A stretch of 59,835 nucleotides of DNA from a virus, in IMG/VR virus record IMGVR_UViG_3300027754_000101, positions 1-59,835 of that record; one strand, given 5' to 3'. The notes under the pieces were generated by a model. The model was not told where the DNA came from and ran no database searches. It worked only from the letters and a program-made list of their open reading frames with translations. The translations under genes and the position numbers were made by a program. Positions 35,701-43,592 of this stretch are shown here, piece after piece. Position 1 is the first letter of the stretch. Each line of letters begins with the position of its first letter.

Positions 35701-37347
35701 AATGGTGGATTTGGTTATAGAATTGGCGATGTTTTGGGAATAGGAACAATGGGAAACATTCCTATTGGAAGAAATGCTAGATTATCTGTAGTTTCTATAG
35801 GAAACACTAATGAATTAATTTTAAGTGATGTTCAGGGAGAATTTATTGTTTCTGGAGTTGGAAACACAGTTAGATACAATAATAATTCTGGAGATAATGT
35901 TGGATTAAATTCAATGTCTGGAGGAAATGTTCAGATTAGCAATATTCAAGTGGTAAATGACGGTCTTCATATTTTGGTGAATCATGTAAATCATGGAATG
36001 CATTTTGCAGACAATTATGTTACTTTATCAAATATTCAGTCTGATGTTTTACCAACAAAACTTTCTTTAGCATACACTTCAGATTCAACTTCAGCACTTT
36101 CTGTTGAAAATGCATCTTCATTTTCAACTTTTGAAAATGTTGGAGTGGGAACAACAAATCCAGGTTACCTGTTAATTCAAGATGAAATAATATCATATAC
36201 TCAAGTTTCTGGAAATACTATTGGTGGAACTATCACCAGAATTTTCTCACCAACAACAAACGTTCCTGGGGAAATAAGCATAGCTTTGTTTAAAAGAGAT
36301 TACCCAGCAGGAACATTAGTTTATAAGTACGAATTGGGTGGTGTTTCTTTGAGAAGAATTAATAAAACACACAATTTACAAGATTCTACAATTTCAGATT
36401 CAATATCATTCGATTCTTATAATATAAAAGTAAATACTGCATTAGATGGAATTGATAGAAGCAGTGATTCTGGTTATCCAAAACTTTACATGAATAAAAC
36501 AAGATTTGCTGGGGGTAATAACATTAAAGCAACACAAAATATTCCATTTGAAATTATTTCACCCATGATTCAAAATACCACTGTTTCTGGAACCAAACTT
36601 GACGGAAAAATCAGAACTATCACTGGGCAGAGTATTAGTGGATCTGAAATTCCATATCAAAATAGCGGATTCGAAAATATTTCAATAAACAAATCAAACT
36701 ATCTAAGTAGTACAAGATTAATATGTTCTAATGTAAATGAAACAAATAATCTTATAGGATTAAACTTACCTGGAAATAAATCATTCAATATTCAATTGGA
36801 TTTGGAAACGGTTGACACTAGAGTTTCACCAGTTATCGATAGTCAAAGAATTAATGCTATATTTGTTTCAAATAGAGTTAATAGTGTTATCACAGATTAT
36901 GCTGAAGATAACAGAGTAAATGACCCATTAACAGACCCTACATCTTTTCAATATATCACTAAAGAAATATCAGTAGAAAATCCTGCAACATCTTTAAAAG
37001 TTATATTATCTGCATATATCAATGAATATTCAGATATAAGAGTATTTTATGCAATAGGAGATAAATCAGGATTGAAACCTATATTTGTACCTTTTCCAGG
37101 ATATTTAAATTTGGATTATAGAGGTAGAGTTATTGATTCGACAAATAATGATGGAACATCTGATTCTTTAGTTTCAAGGTCTCAATCTCTTCAATTTGAA
37201 TCATCTTTAATTGATTTTAAAGAGTATACTTTTACTGCAGATGAATTACCATCATTTAAATTTTATAGAATTAAATTCTTAGCAACTTCAACAAATCAAA
37301 CTTATCCACCAAGAGTAAAAGAGTTCAGAACAATTTCTTTAGCATAA
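29797..37347 (+). CDS. Large DUF4815-type virion protein (2516 aa)
   Basis: The N-terminal region (SPYFDDYNSPEVGAKDKDYY, then VLFKPGYPVQARELTTLQS) matches the DUF4815 family of phage structural proteins. The protein is rich in beta sequence and contains modules seen in the giant protein, e.g. a VGVGTTNPGYLLIQDEIISY block near residue 2110 and GIGYTPSSGG repeats near 1920-2000. The C-terminus (VSPVIDSQRINAIFVSNRVN...) looks like a conserved closing domain. It lies just after gp8, where T4 has gp9/gp10, so a peripheral baseplate or fibre-attachment role is likely but unproven. It is followed closely by a small coiled-coil gene. Confidence 0.8.
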   Translation: MSQVTNLNVSPYFDDYNSPEVGAKDKDYYQVLFKPGYPVQARELTTLQSILQNQIEKFGQHFFKEGAKVIPGNTGYNVFYYAVQLQNTYIGVPIDVYVNSLIGKKITGLTSGVSAVVDRILLSKDSEKRNTTLYIQYLNSNPDNNTLEDFSSGELLICSENINTEQLGTTIIPAGEPFASTIQTNPNSVGSAFSITNGVYFIRGRFINVDSEVLLLDQYSNIPSYRVGLIITEKIVNSDIDESLNDNSRGFNNYSAPGSDRLKITLRLGKKSLDNFDDNDFVELATVQNGILRSKKTNTEYNLIADEFARRTFSESGDYTIKPFDISIKESLNNREGNGGIFFEDRLTNGGSVPNKDLALYQISPGKAFVRGYEVEIISSNFLDIPKPRTSTTVDNQAISFNTGSTFTLNRVYGTPLTGIGNTYVLSLRDERVGTFSTIASGKEIGVARVYDFYLESGSYDVANSNLNRWSISLYDIQTVSEITLNQPITLSVPTFIKGKRSGATAFLKDAIDNKSTFSIYQQNGNFVSNESFIINGIDNTRVSIAVTSYGISDVKSVYGIVGSAKTFTSDILQSNLFQVGSANISPIHSGISTVTTTNVNFPNNDLKINSLVQYSDPNHLDPIFAKIVGISTSSVTIVGVATVTGICTGKLPTNNLSVSDFKVLTTRLNFSSDNTFFTRLSKSNVSNVDLKNSTLTIRKTYSNVDIQNGKLSSTVSAGINETFLPFDEERYTLVRSDGSYEILTSDKFEFTLGSQSLMIYGLGSNDVGCTLHTTLRKISPTNKIKIKKRINTLIVDKSSKPSSGIGSTTLNDGLIYGNYPYGTRIQDELISLNVPDVIKIFGIFESIDNNTPSAPKMTLSSIISPTSKTSDLIIGEKIIGRNSGAVGLIAERLTDSQITFIPISSSNFSEGEVIKCQESNIDAIITSLSSSSLDISSKFTFSSGQNNYFYDIGTLSRKSKISAPLRKIKVYFLNGYYDSSDNGDITTINSYNSFDYSTEVQRVSGLRNTDIIDIRPAVSNYSVLENSRSPFEFYGRTFNSSGSSATNILASDEPISISFSHYLGRTDRIFVSSDGKLQVSYGVPSEKFEPPISIEGALEIGSIKLPPYLYNVGDASIKFLENKGYTMSDIRRLENRIKNLEYYTSLSLLETNTANLFIPDSNGLNKFKSGFFVDNFKTLFSQEESFEIKNSIDVKNSEIRPRHYTTSLDLITGPVVNADSNRDLAFIQPEGINIKKTGDIITLNYTEVEWLKQTFATRTESITPYIISFWQATLELTPPSDTWVDTVLLQPKIINQEGNYAETVATAVINLGFNPNTGFAPVAWNSWETNWIGEEKITNTTQRNEASRRHIGSSETWRDGGGWTWRNDTFQTTVTTTEDTTQETITTGQESRGGSQTFISEQFDVTAQGEKLLSRDLVAFMRSRNVQLVCKRLKPLTRLYAFFDNIEVTQYCVPKLLNISMKSGVFIVGETVIGTLDTSGVNRSTPGTTPRITFRVASSKHKEGPYNAPTSQFTQNPYSSRVIPPSYSSTSEILNIDTFSLSDKVQGEYGGWVSSGMIFVGQTSGAVATLNDFKLISSISSDWIGSFFIPDPNVSTNPRFETGTKVLTLINNERNDQNKATTIGEESYSSSGILETFQEDIISVRNARIENKQLFEQRAIFSTTGPQLIKSIITGQTTRSESQDVFVDPLAQSFLVEEPNGIFITSCEVYFQSKDDAEIPCIFQLRTMQTGVPTQKILPFSEVVLSPDEVNVSNDGSVPTKFTFKSPVYLEGGGTSYAMCLLSLSTKYQVYISRVGEEDIQTQTFISNQPYLGSLFKSQNGSTWDASQWEDLKFNLYRAEFATKGNVQFYNPILSEGNSQVANLLSDPLSLNSREIRIGLSTSITDSGLKLGNTIVQQGTNATGNYVGSAGSATGSLTITNSGIGYTPSSGGKTFNGINLVTISGSGRNATANITISNGVSVAATISNGGFGYRIGDVLGIGTMGNIPIGRNARLSVVSIGNTNELILSDVQGEFIVSGVGNTVRYNNNSGDNVGLNSMSGGNVQISNIQVVNDGLHILVNHVNHGMHFADNYVTLSNIQSDVLPTKLSLAYTSDSTSALSVENASSFSTFENVGVGTTNPGYLLIQDEIISYTQVSGNTIGGTITRIFSPTTNVPGEISIALFKRDYPAGTLVYKYELGGVSLRRINKTHNLQDSTISDSISFDSYNIKVNTALDGIDRSSDSGYPKLYMNKTRFAGGNNIKATQNIPFEIISPMIQNTTVSGTKLDGKIRTITGQSISGSEIPYQNSGFENISINKSNYLSSTRLICSNVNETNNLIGLNLPGNKSFNIQLDLETVDTRVSPVIDSQRINAIFVSNRVNSVITDYAEDNRVNDPLTDPTSFQYITKEISVENPATSLKVILSAYINEYSDIRVFYAIGDKSGLKPIFVPFPGYLNLDYRGRVIDSTNNDGTSDSLVSRSQSLQFESSLIDFKEYTFTADELPSFKFYRIKFLATSTNQTYPPRVKEFRTISLA

Positions 37348-37351
37348 TGAA

Positions 37352-37576
37352 ATGAAAGAATATTTAAAAGTTACTGGTCATAATAATTTTATTAGAGATC
37401 CAAAAACAAATTCAATTATAAACACAAATATGTCAAATTATAATGAATATCTTATTGTAAAGGATATCAAATTAAAAGAAGATAAAAAAGTGCAAACTAT
37501 AGAAGAAGAAGTTTATAATATTAAAAATGATATTAGTGAAATTAAATCACTTTTAAAAGAACTCTTAAAGAAATAA
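37352..37576 (+). CDS. Small coiled-coil protein conserved near neck genes (74 aa)
   Basis: Starts MKEYLKVTGHNNFIRDPKTN. The C-terminal third (VYNIKNDISEIKSLLKELLK) has heptad spacing typical of a coiled coil. I recall short proteins with MKEYLKV-x-GH-x3-RD at this position in cyanophages, function unknown. The start is only four bases after the upstream stop. Confidence 0.75.
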   Translation: MKEYLKVTGHNNFIRDPKTNSIINTNMSNYNEYLIVKDIKLKEDKKVQTIEEEVYNIKNDISEIKSLLKELLKK

Positions 37577-37588
37577 TCTTTACTAAAT

Positions 37589-37596
37589 CATAAATA
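37589..37596 (+). promoter_or_regulatory. Late promoter motif CATAAATA for gp13
   Basis: NATAAATA match 20 bases before the gp13 start; an AAGGAAG ribosome-binding sequence follows it. Confidence 0.75.
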
Positions 37597-37615
37597 TTTT
37601 AAAGGAAGCAAATAA

Positions 37616-38461
37616 ATGGCACAACCAACTACTCGACAAGAACTTATAGATTATTGTAAAAGAAAGTTGGGAGCACCAGTGCTTGAAATTAATGTTGCAG
37701 ATGAACAAATTGATGATTTGGTAGATGATGCAATACAACTATTTCAAGAACGTCATTTTGATGGAGTTTACCCTACCTTTTACAAATATCAAATAACTCA
37801 GAATGATATAAACAGAGGTAGGTCACCTGGAAATAATTCTGTTGTTGGACTTGTAACTACCACAGTAACAACAAATATTGTGGGTACTGCAACGACTTTT
37901 AGATATACGGAAAATAGTAATTATTTACAAGTACCACCAAATATAATTGGAGTAAATAAAATATTTCAATTTGATGGTAATAATGCCATTACCAATAATA
38001 TGTTCAGTATAAAATATCAATTATTTCTAAATGATGTATATTCTTTTGGAGCTCTTGAGATATTAAGTTATGCAATGGTCAAAACATATCTGGAAGATTT
38101 GGATTTTTTATTGAACACTCAAAAACAAATAAGATTTAATAAAAGACAAGATAGATTATATTTAGATATTGATTGGAGTAGTATTTCTGTAGGAACTTAC
38201 ATTATTATTGATTGTTATTCAACTTTAGACCCAAATGATTATGTAAGAATTTATAATGATTCCTTTTTAAAACCATACTTAACATCATTAATCAAACGTC
38301 AATGGGGTCAAAATTTAATTAAATTTCAAGGAGTGAAACTCCCTGGTGGAATAGAACTAAATGGAAGACAAATATATGATGATGGTCAAAAAGAAATTGA
38401 TGCATTAATGGAAAAAATGTCAAATACTTATGAACTTCCTCCTTTTGATCTTATAGGATAA
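37616..38461 (+). CDS. 13: Neck protein gp13
   Basis: Starts MAQPTTRQELIDYCKRKLGA, the usual gp13 opening (ELIDYCLRxLGAPV), then DEQIDDLVDDAIQLFQERHFDG. The length of 281 aa compares with 309 aa in T4. gp13 forms the neck with gp14 that seals the filled head and connects it to the tail. Its stop overlaps the gp14 start (ATG 38461). Confidence 0.92.
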   Translation: MAQPTTRQELIDYCKRKLGAPVLEINVADEQIDDLVDDAIQLFQERHFDGVYPTFYKYQITQNDINRGRSPGNNSVVGLVTTTVTTNIVGTATTFRYTENSNYLQVPPNIIGVNKIFQFDGNNAITNNMFSIKYQLFLNDVYSFGALEILSYAMVKTYLEDLDFLLNTQKQIRFNKRQDRLYLDIDWSSISVGTYIIIDCYSTLDPNDYVRIYNDSFLKPYLTSLIKRQWGQNLIKFQGVKLPGGIELNGRQIYDDGQKEIDALMEKMSNTYELPPFDLIG

Positions 38462-39903
38462 TGTTAAATCCATTTTTTCTTCAGGGGTCAAATAGTGAAC
38501 AAAATCTTGTTCAAGATTTAATTAATGAACAGTTGAGAATGTATGGTGTTGAAGTTTACTATTTACCAAGAAGGTATGTCACAGAAAAAACTATTATAAG
38601 AGAAGTAATTGAATCACAATTTGTTGATGCATATCCATTAGAAGCATACATTGAAAATTATGAGGGATATGAAGGTAATACAACTATATTATCAAAATTT
38701 GGAATTCAATCATCACAGGAAATAAGTTTAATCATATCTCAAGAAAGATTTGAAACTTATATTACACCTCTAATCAAAAATAAATCAAACATAAAATTAT
38801 CAACAAGACCAAAAGAAGGTGATTTAATATATTTTCCTTTAGGGGATAGATTATTTGAAATAAAGTTTGTAGAGCACGAAAAACCTTTTTATCAACTTCA
38901 AAAAAATTATGTATACTTATTAAAATGTGAATTGTTTAGGTATGAGGATGAAGTTATTGATACTAATATTGATGAAATTGATAATATTTTAATTGGTGAA
39001 GATGGTGGAACTTCAGAGGATGGAATTGATACTATTTTAGGACAAACTCAAACTCTCACTTTAGTTGGAGTTGGAATAACAGCAACAGCTATTGTTGGTA
39101 TAGTAACTTTTGGTGGAATTAGATTTATTACTGTTACAAATAGAGGTGGTGGTTATACATCAACACCAATTGTTGGAATATCTTCTGCACCATCAGGTGG
39201 AAAAACTGGGATTGCCACTGCTACTATGATAGGTGGTATTGTAGTTTGTAATGATAATGTAAACACAAATGCTCAATCTGTACAAAGTGTCCAAATTATA
39301 AATCCTGGTTTAGGGTATACTAGTGTTCCTGGAGTTAGATTTATAGGTGGTGGAGGGTCTGGGGCAGCAGCAACTGCCACAATTGGTAATAACATTATTG
39401 GTATTGTGACAGTTACAAGTGGTGGTTCTGGTTACTCAACATCACCTACAATAACATTTACAAATCAAATATTTAATATTGGAGTTTCTACTGTTTCTGC
39501 TGCTGCGACTGCAATAGTAAGTGCAGCAGGAACTATTACTGCAATTAGAATTACAAATGCAGGTTTGGGGTATAGTGTTGCACCATCAATATCAATTAGT
39601 CAACCATCAATGACATCATCTGGAACTTTCATATTTAATGAAACAGTAACAGGTTCTTCGAGTGGAACTACTGCAAAAGTAAGAACTTGGAGTTCTATAT
39701 CAAATGTTTTAGAAGTTTCTAATGTTTCTGGTGCATTTGTAATTGGAGAAAATATTGTTGGAACAGCATCAAGTGCATCTCATCAATTAAGGAATATTGA
39801 TTTAAATTCAAATAATGATGGGTTTGCAGATAATTCTTCAATTGAAACAGAAGCAGATTCAATCATTGATTTTAGTGAAAAAAATCCATTTGGTACCCCA
39901 TGA
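38461..39903 (+). CDS. 14: Neck protein gp14 with inserted beta-repeat region
   Basis: Residues 1-170 (MLNPFFLQGSNSEQNLVQDL, YGVEVYYLPRRYVTEKTI) match gp14 of T4-like phages. T4 gp14 is 256 aa; here 480 aa. From about residue 190 to 420 there are four modules of the type ITNxGxGYTSxPxV (e.g. NRGGGYTSTPIVGI, NPGLGYTSVPGV, TSGGSGYSTSP). The C-terminus (DFSEKNPFGTP) looks like the conserved gp14 end. The repeats resemble those in the giant protein and in the DUF4815 protein. Confidence 0.88.
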   Translation: MLNPFFLQGSNSEQNLVQDLINEQLRMYGVEVYYLPRRYVTEKTIIREVIESQFVDAYPLEAYIENYEGYEGNTTILSKFGIQSSQEISLIISQERFETYITPLIKNKSNIKLSTRPKEGDLIYFPLGDRLFEIKFVEHEKPFYQLQKNYVYLLKCELFRYEDEVIDTNIDEIDNILIGEDGGTSEDGIDTILGQTQTLTLVGVGITATAIVGIVTFGGIRFITVTNRGGGYTSTPIVGISSAPSGGKTGIATATMIGGIVVCNDNVNTNAQSVQSVQIINPGLGYTSVPGVRFIGGGGSGAAATATIGNNIIGIVTVTSGGSGYSTSPTITFTNQIFNIGVSTVSAAATAIVSAAGTITAIRITNAGLGYSVAPSISISQPSMTSSGTFIFNETVTGSSSGTTAKVRTWSSISNVLEVSNVSGAFVIGENIVGTASSASHQLRNIDLNSNNDGFADNSSIETEADSIIDFSEKNPFGTP

Positions 39904-39928
39904 ATAATATTTGCAATAATTATAATGG

Positions 39929-39935
39929 TTAAATA
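39929..39935 (+). promoter_or_regulatory. Weak late-promoter-like motif TTAAATA before gp15
   Basis: Deviates from NATAAATA in one base. Lies 22 bases before the gp15 start, at the usual distance. Low certainty. Confidence 0.3.
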
Positions 39936-39956
39936 GTAGTATAATAGGTACTTATT

Positions 39957-40958
39957 ATGTTTGAATATTTTTACAACGAAATTTTAAGAAAAACTATCGT
40001 ATCTTTTGGGACTCTGTTTAACAATATCTCTATTAAACATACAAACTCTTCAGATGATGTAGTTAGTGTTATAAAAGTTCCATTTGCATATGGACCTACA
40101 CAAAAGTTTCTTGCAAGATTAAATCAGTCACCAGATTTGAATAAATCTACGGCTATTACTCTACCTAGAATGTCTTTTGAATTTACTGGTTTAACTTATG
40201 ATCCATCTAGAAAATTAACTACGACTCAAACATTTATTGCAAAAGACCCAGATACTGGTATTGAAACAAAAAAAATGTATATGCCAGTTCCATATAATAT
40301 GCAATTTGAATTGTCAATTATGTCAAAACTAAATGATGATGCATTACAAATTGTTGAACAAATTTTACCTTATTTTCAACCAGCATATAACTTAACAGTT
40401 TCTTTAGTAGAGTCTATTCAAGAAAAAAGAGATATACCTATTATTTTAGAAAATGTGACCATGCAAGATGATTATGAAGGTGATTTTTCTACAAGAAGAG
40501 TTTTATTATATACTTTGAGATTTACAGCAAAAACTTATCTGTTTGGACCTGTTTCTAGTGTAAGTAAAGATATTATTAAATCCTCAAAAATCAGTTATCT
40601 TGCAGGTACAGATACTAATAATGCCACAAGAGAAGTTGTGTATACTGCAACACCAAGAGCAATAAAAAATTACACAGGTATTGTTCTTACGACAGTAGCA
40701 AAAGATTTTTCAGTATCAGAAATATTAATAAATGTTGAAAGTGCAAGTGGAATTACAGTTGGAACATATTTAGAAATTGAAGGTGAAGAATTATTTGTAA
40801 AATCTAAAATTGGTAATGTATTAACTGTAGAAAGAGGAAGAGATGGTACTACAATTACATCACATTTAAGAGGAGAAAAAATTAAATCAATTACACAATC
40901 TGATAATTTACTAATAGAAGATGGTGATAATTTTGGATTTAATGGTTCTACACAATAG
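39957..40958 (+). CDS. 15: Tail terminator / sheath-completion protein gp15
   Basis: Starts MFEYFYNEILRKTIVSFGTL and has FELSIMSKLNDDALQIVEQI followed by LPYFQPAYN, both matching T4 gp15 (MFGYFYN..., D-x-QIVEQILPYFQP). T4 gp15 is 272 aa; this protein has 333. Residues ~255-310 (GTYLEIEGEELFVKSKIGNV, then RGRDGTT) form an extra module that recurs in other virion proteins of this phage. gp15 caps the tail and binds the neck. Confidence 0.92.
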   Translation: MFEYFYNEILRKTIVSFGTLFNNISIKHTNSSDDVVSVIKVPFAYGPTQKFLARLNQSPDLNKSTAITLPRMSFEFTGLTYDPSRKLTTTQTFIAKDPDTGIETKKMYMPVPYNMQFELSIMSKLNDDALQIVEQILPYFQPAYNLTVSLVESIQEKRDIPIILENVTMQDDYEGDFSTRRVLLYTLRFTAKTYLFGPVSSVSKDIIKSSKISYLAGTDTNNATREVVYTATPRAIKNYTGIVLTTVAKDFSVSEILINVESASGITVGTYLEIEGEELFVKSKIGNVLTVERGRDGTTITSHLRGEKIKSITQSDNLLIEDGDNFGFNGSTQ

Positions 40959-40961
40959 AAA

Positions 40962-41396
40962 ATGACAAAAAAATTCGATAGTTTAAACGATGCATTTGAT
41001 ATTGCTGGAGAAGTAGTATCAAAACAAATTGAAACAAATGAAGAAAAAATTGAAAAAATATCCTCTTCAGTTGATGATATAAAAAAAGATTATGAATATA
41101 CTAGAGGAAACTTGTATTCTTTAATTGAAAAAGGACAAGAAGCAATTAATGGTATTCTTGAACTTGCTCAAGAAAGTGAAATGCCAAGAGCATATGAAGT
41201 TGCTGGGCAACTCATTAAAAATGTTGCCGATGCAACTGATAAACTAATGGAACTTCAAAAGAAACTAAAAGATATTGATGAAGGAAAACCAAAGGGACCA
41301 ACAAATGTGACAAATGCACTTTTTATTGGTTCAACAGCAGAACTTTCTAAAATACTTAAACAGCAATACAAAAATGAAGACATTCAAACAGTTTAG
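40962..41396 (+). CDS. 16: Terminase small subunit gp16
   Basis: A helical, coiled-coil-rich protein of 144 aa (T4 gp16: 164 aa). The conserved segment DYEYTRGNLYSLIEKGQEAI followed by NGILELAQESEMPRAYEVAG is the signature of T4-type small terminases. It starts genome packaging by binding DNA and regulating gp17. Located, as usual, shortly before gp17, but here two inserted genes (41374 and 41526) separate them. Confidence 0.92.
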   Translation: MTKKFDSLNDAFDIAGEVVSKQIETNEEKIEKISSSVDDIKKDYEYTRGNLYSLIEKGQEAINGILELAQESEMPRAYEVAGQLIKNVADATDKLMELQKKLKDIDEGKPKGPTNVTNALFIGSTAELSKILKQQYKNEDIQTV

Positions 41397-41526
41397 AGAA
41401 GAGTGGACTAATAAATATAAAAAAGATATTGATTGCTCAAATCCAAAAGGATTTTCTCAACGTGCTCATTGCGCAGGGAGAAAAAAAAGAGCAAGAGGTG
41501 AAGAAACTAAATCTAAATCAATTTAA
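41374..41526 (+). CDS. Small basic Cys-containing protein (50 aa)
   Basis: Starts MKTFKQFREEWTNKYKKDID, then CSNPKGFSQRAHCAGRKKRA. The C-x-NPKGFSQRAHC pattern recurs in short modules of marine phage virion proteins. The gene overlaps the end of gp16 in another frame; the frame is open upstream, but ATG 41374 gives the conserved MKTFKQF start. The stop overlaps the start of the next gene (ATG 41526). It may be related to the modules in the 688-residue neighbour. Confidence 0.65.
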   Translation: MKTFKQFREEWTNKYKKDIDCSNPKGFSQRAHCAGRKKRARGEETKSKSI

Positions 41527-43592
41527 TGAAATTTTCAAAATTCTCTCATAAAACTCCACATCTAAAAGGAAAACAACATCAGTTGGATCCTAATTTAGAT
41601 TTGAAACAGTTGGTTCACCATGCAACAGTTCAATATGTTGATCGTGATGTTGATGGGGATGTTGATGTTTATGATAACCCAAAGAAAAAAACACCAGATG
41701 AAAATCCAGTTGGAGTTGATTTTGACAATCTTTCAAAAAAATTAATTGCAAAACAAAAAGGTGAAATTAAACATACCAAAAGAGGTATGGCATATGAAGA
41801 TACTGTGAATGAAGAACCTAGAATTGCAAGAAAACCTGGGCAACCAACAAATTCTAAAAAACACTCTGACCTTTATACCGATGAAAATCCTAAAGGTACT
41901 ATTGGTGGATTAGGATTTAAAGATGTTGTAACAGCAAAACAATCAGTTTCTAAAATTAAAGACTCTGGAAAAACCCATGCACATAAAATCCAGGCAGCAA
42001 TTGCTATGGAACAAAGAGCAAAAGTAATGGGTAAAAGTTCAGAAGCAGCAGTTTTTAGAAGTTTTATTAATTCCATGAAAGAAAAAACAAAGGAAATGAA
42101 CGAAGAAGGTCTTCGTGATTGGTTTGGTAAATCTAAATCAAAGGATGGAAAACCTGGTTGGGTACAATCAGATGGATCTCCGTGTGCTAATGATCCTGGA
42201 GAAACCAAAACTCCTAAGTGTTTCTCACGAGATAAATTAGCAAGTATGAGTAAAGGTGAAGTAGCATCTGCAGTAAGAAGAAAAAGAGAAAAAGATCCAG
42301 GGCAGCAATCAAAATCAGGTTCTGCAGCACCAACTTATGTTTCCACCGATTCCCCCACAAAAAAAATGAAAGAAGAATTTTTTAAAGAAAATCATAAAGC
42401 AATTGCTGCTGGAAAAGAAAAAGATGAAGAAGGGTATATGGCAAGCACCGAGATGGATACAATTGATAGTGCTGTTAAAAAATTAAGAAAAATCATCAAT
42501 AAAGGTGACTCACAATTACCTGCCTGGGTTCAATCTAAAATTACCAAAGCAGCAGATTATATTGATACTGCAGCAGACTATTTGGATAGTAATGAAATGT
42601 CTGAAGAATCTGACAAAAAAACTAAAGGTAGTGGGACTAAAGATGCTTGTTATACTAAAGTAAAATCAAGATATTCAGTTTGGCCTTCAGCATATGCATC
42701 AGGAGCACTTGTAAAATGTCGTAAAGTTGGTGCTGCTAATTGGGGAAATAAATCAGAAGAATTAGAAATATCTTTAGTTGAAAAAATACTTGGTGAAGAA
42801 AAGTGTGGTAAAGGAATGTATTGGTGCAATACAAATAAAGAATGTAAACCTCTACCAAAAGGGTTTGATGTCCCTGGACAAAAAATCAAACCAACTGAGG
42901 TTGGTATTGGGAAACCAGTAGAAGGGTCTTGTAGTAAAACAAAAAAAGGAAAAGATTGTCCAGTACACGGAATGGATGAGTGTCCAATGAGTGTTGATGA
43001 GGCATGTTGGACTGGATATAAGAAAAAAGGTATGAAAACTATGTTTGGTAAAAAATATCCAAACTGTGTAAAAGTTGAAAATGTTGAAATTGAAGAGTCA
43101 GTTCGCATTCCAGCAAAAACAGGTAATATTATTTCGGTGATGTTTAATTGGAGAGGTAAAACTTATGGAACAAAAATATTTTTCCCACAGATAAGTATCC
43201 CAACTAGAAAGGATGTTGAGTATGAAATTCAAAAAATTTACCCTGATTGTAGAATTTTGACTTTCAAAGTTTCTGAATTTGTTCCTGGGCAACCATTAAT
43301 TTATGTTAACAAATCTATGAATGAAGAAATTGAAATAGAAGAGGGTGCTGCTTGGACTAAAAAGTCTGGTAAAAATTCTGAAGGTGGTTTAAATGAGAAG
43401 GGTCGTAAATCTTACGAAGCAGATAATCCTGGTAGTGACCTCAAAGCACCTTCAACGAAAGTTGGAAATCCCCGCAGAAAGAGTTTCTGTGCTCGTATGA
43501 AAGGTATGAAGTCAAAACTTACAAGTCCAAAAACAGCAAGAGATCCAGACAGTAGGATTAATAAATCATTGAGAGCTTGGAATTGTAACTAA
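41526..43592 (+). CDS. Multi-domain Lys/Cys-rich virion-associated protein (688 aa)
   Basis: No enzyme motif, but at least five short basic modules are visible: GLRDWFGKSKSKDGKPGWV with a following C-x13-C (around 195-235); TKDACYTKVKSRYSVWPSAY with ASGALVKCRKVG (about 373-406); CGKGMYWCNTNKECKPLPKG (about 426-445); DEACWTGYKKKGMKTMFGKK (about 494-515); and a C-terminal SFCARMKGMKSKLTSPKTAR followed by DPDSRINKSLRAWNC. Such modules are shared among marine phage proteins (I recall DUF5872- and DUF6321-like names). High Lys content suggests DNA or capsid-lumen binding. It overlaps gp17 by one base. Placement between gp16 and gp17 hints at a packaged internal protein; unproven. Confidence 0.7.
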   Translation: MKFSKFSHKTPHLKGKQHQLDPNLDLKQLVHHATVQYVDRDVDGDVDVYDNPKKKTPDENPVGVDFDNLSKKLIAKQKGEIKHTKRGMAYEDTVNEEPRIARKPGQPTNSKKHSDLYTDENPKGTIGGLGFKDVVTAKQSVSKIKDSGKTHAHKIQAAIAMEQRAKVMGKSSEAAVFRSFINSMKEKTKEMNEEGLRDWFGKSKSKDGKPGWVQSDGSPCANDPGETKTPKCFSRDKLASMSKGEVASAVRRKREKDPGQQSKSGSAAPTYVSTDSPTKKMKEEFFKENHKAIAAGKEKDEEGYMASTEMDTIDSAVKKLRKIINKGDSQLPAWVQSKITKAADYIDTAADYLDSNEMSEESDKKTKGSGTKDACYTKVKSRYSVWPSAYASGALVKCRKVGAANWGNKSEELEISLVEKILGEEKCGKGMYWCNTNKECKPLPKGFDVPGQKIKPTEVGIGKPVEGSCSKTKKGKDCPVHGMDECPMSVDEACWTGYKKKGMKTMFGKKYPNCVKVENVEIEESVRIPAKTGNIISVMFNWRGKTYGTKIFFPQISIPTRKDVEYEIQKIYPDCRILTFKVSEFVPGQPLIYVNKSMNEEIEIEEGAAWTKKSGKNSEGGLNEKGRKSYEADNPGSDLKAPSTKVGNPRRKSFCARMKGMKSKLTSPKTARDPDSRINKSLRAWNCN

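Noticed and set aside
41410-41417. AATAAATA late promoter motif
   Set aside because: It lies within the 50-residue gene, about 110 bases from the next start; could be chance in AT-rich coding sequence, so not listed as a promoter.
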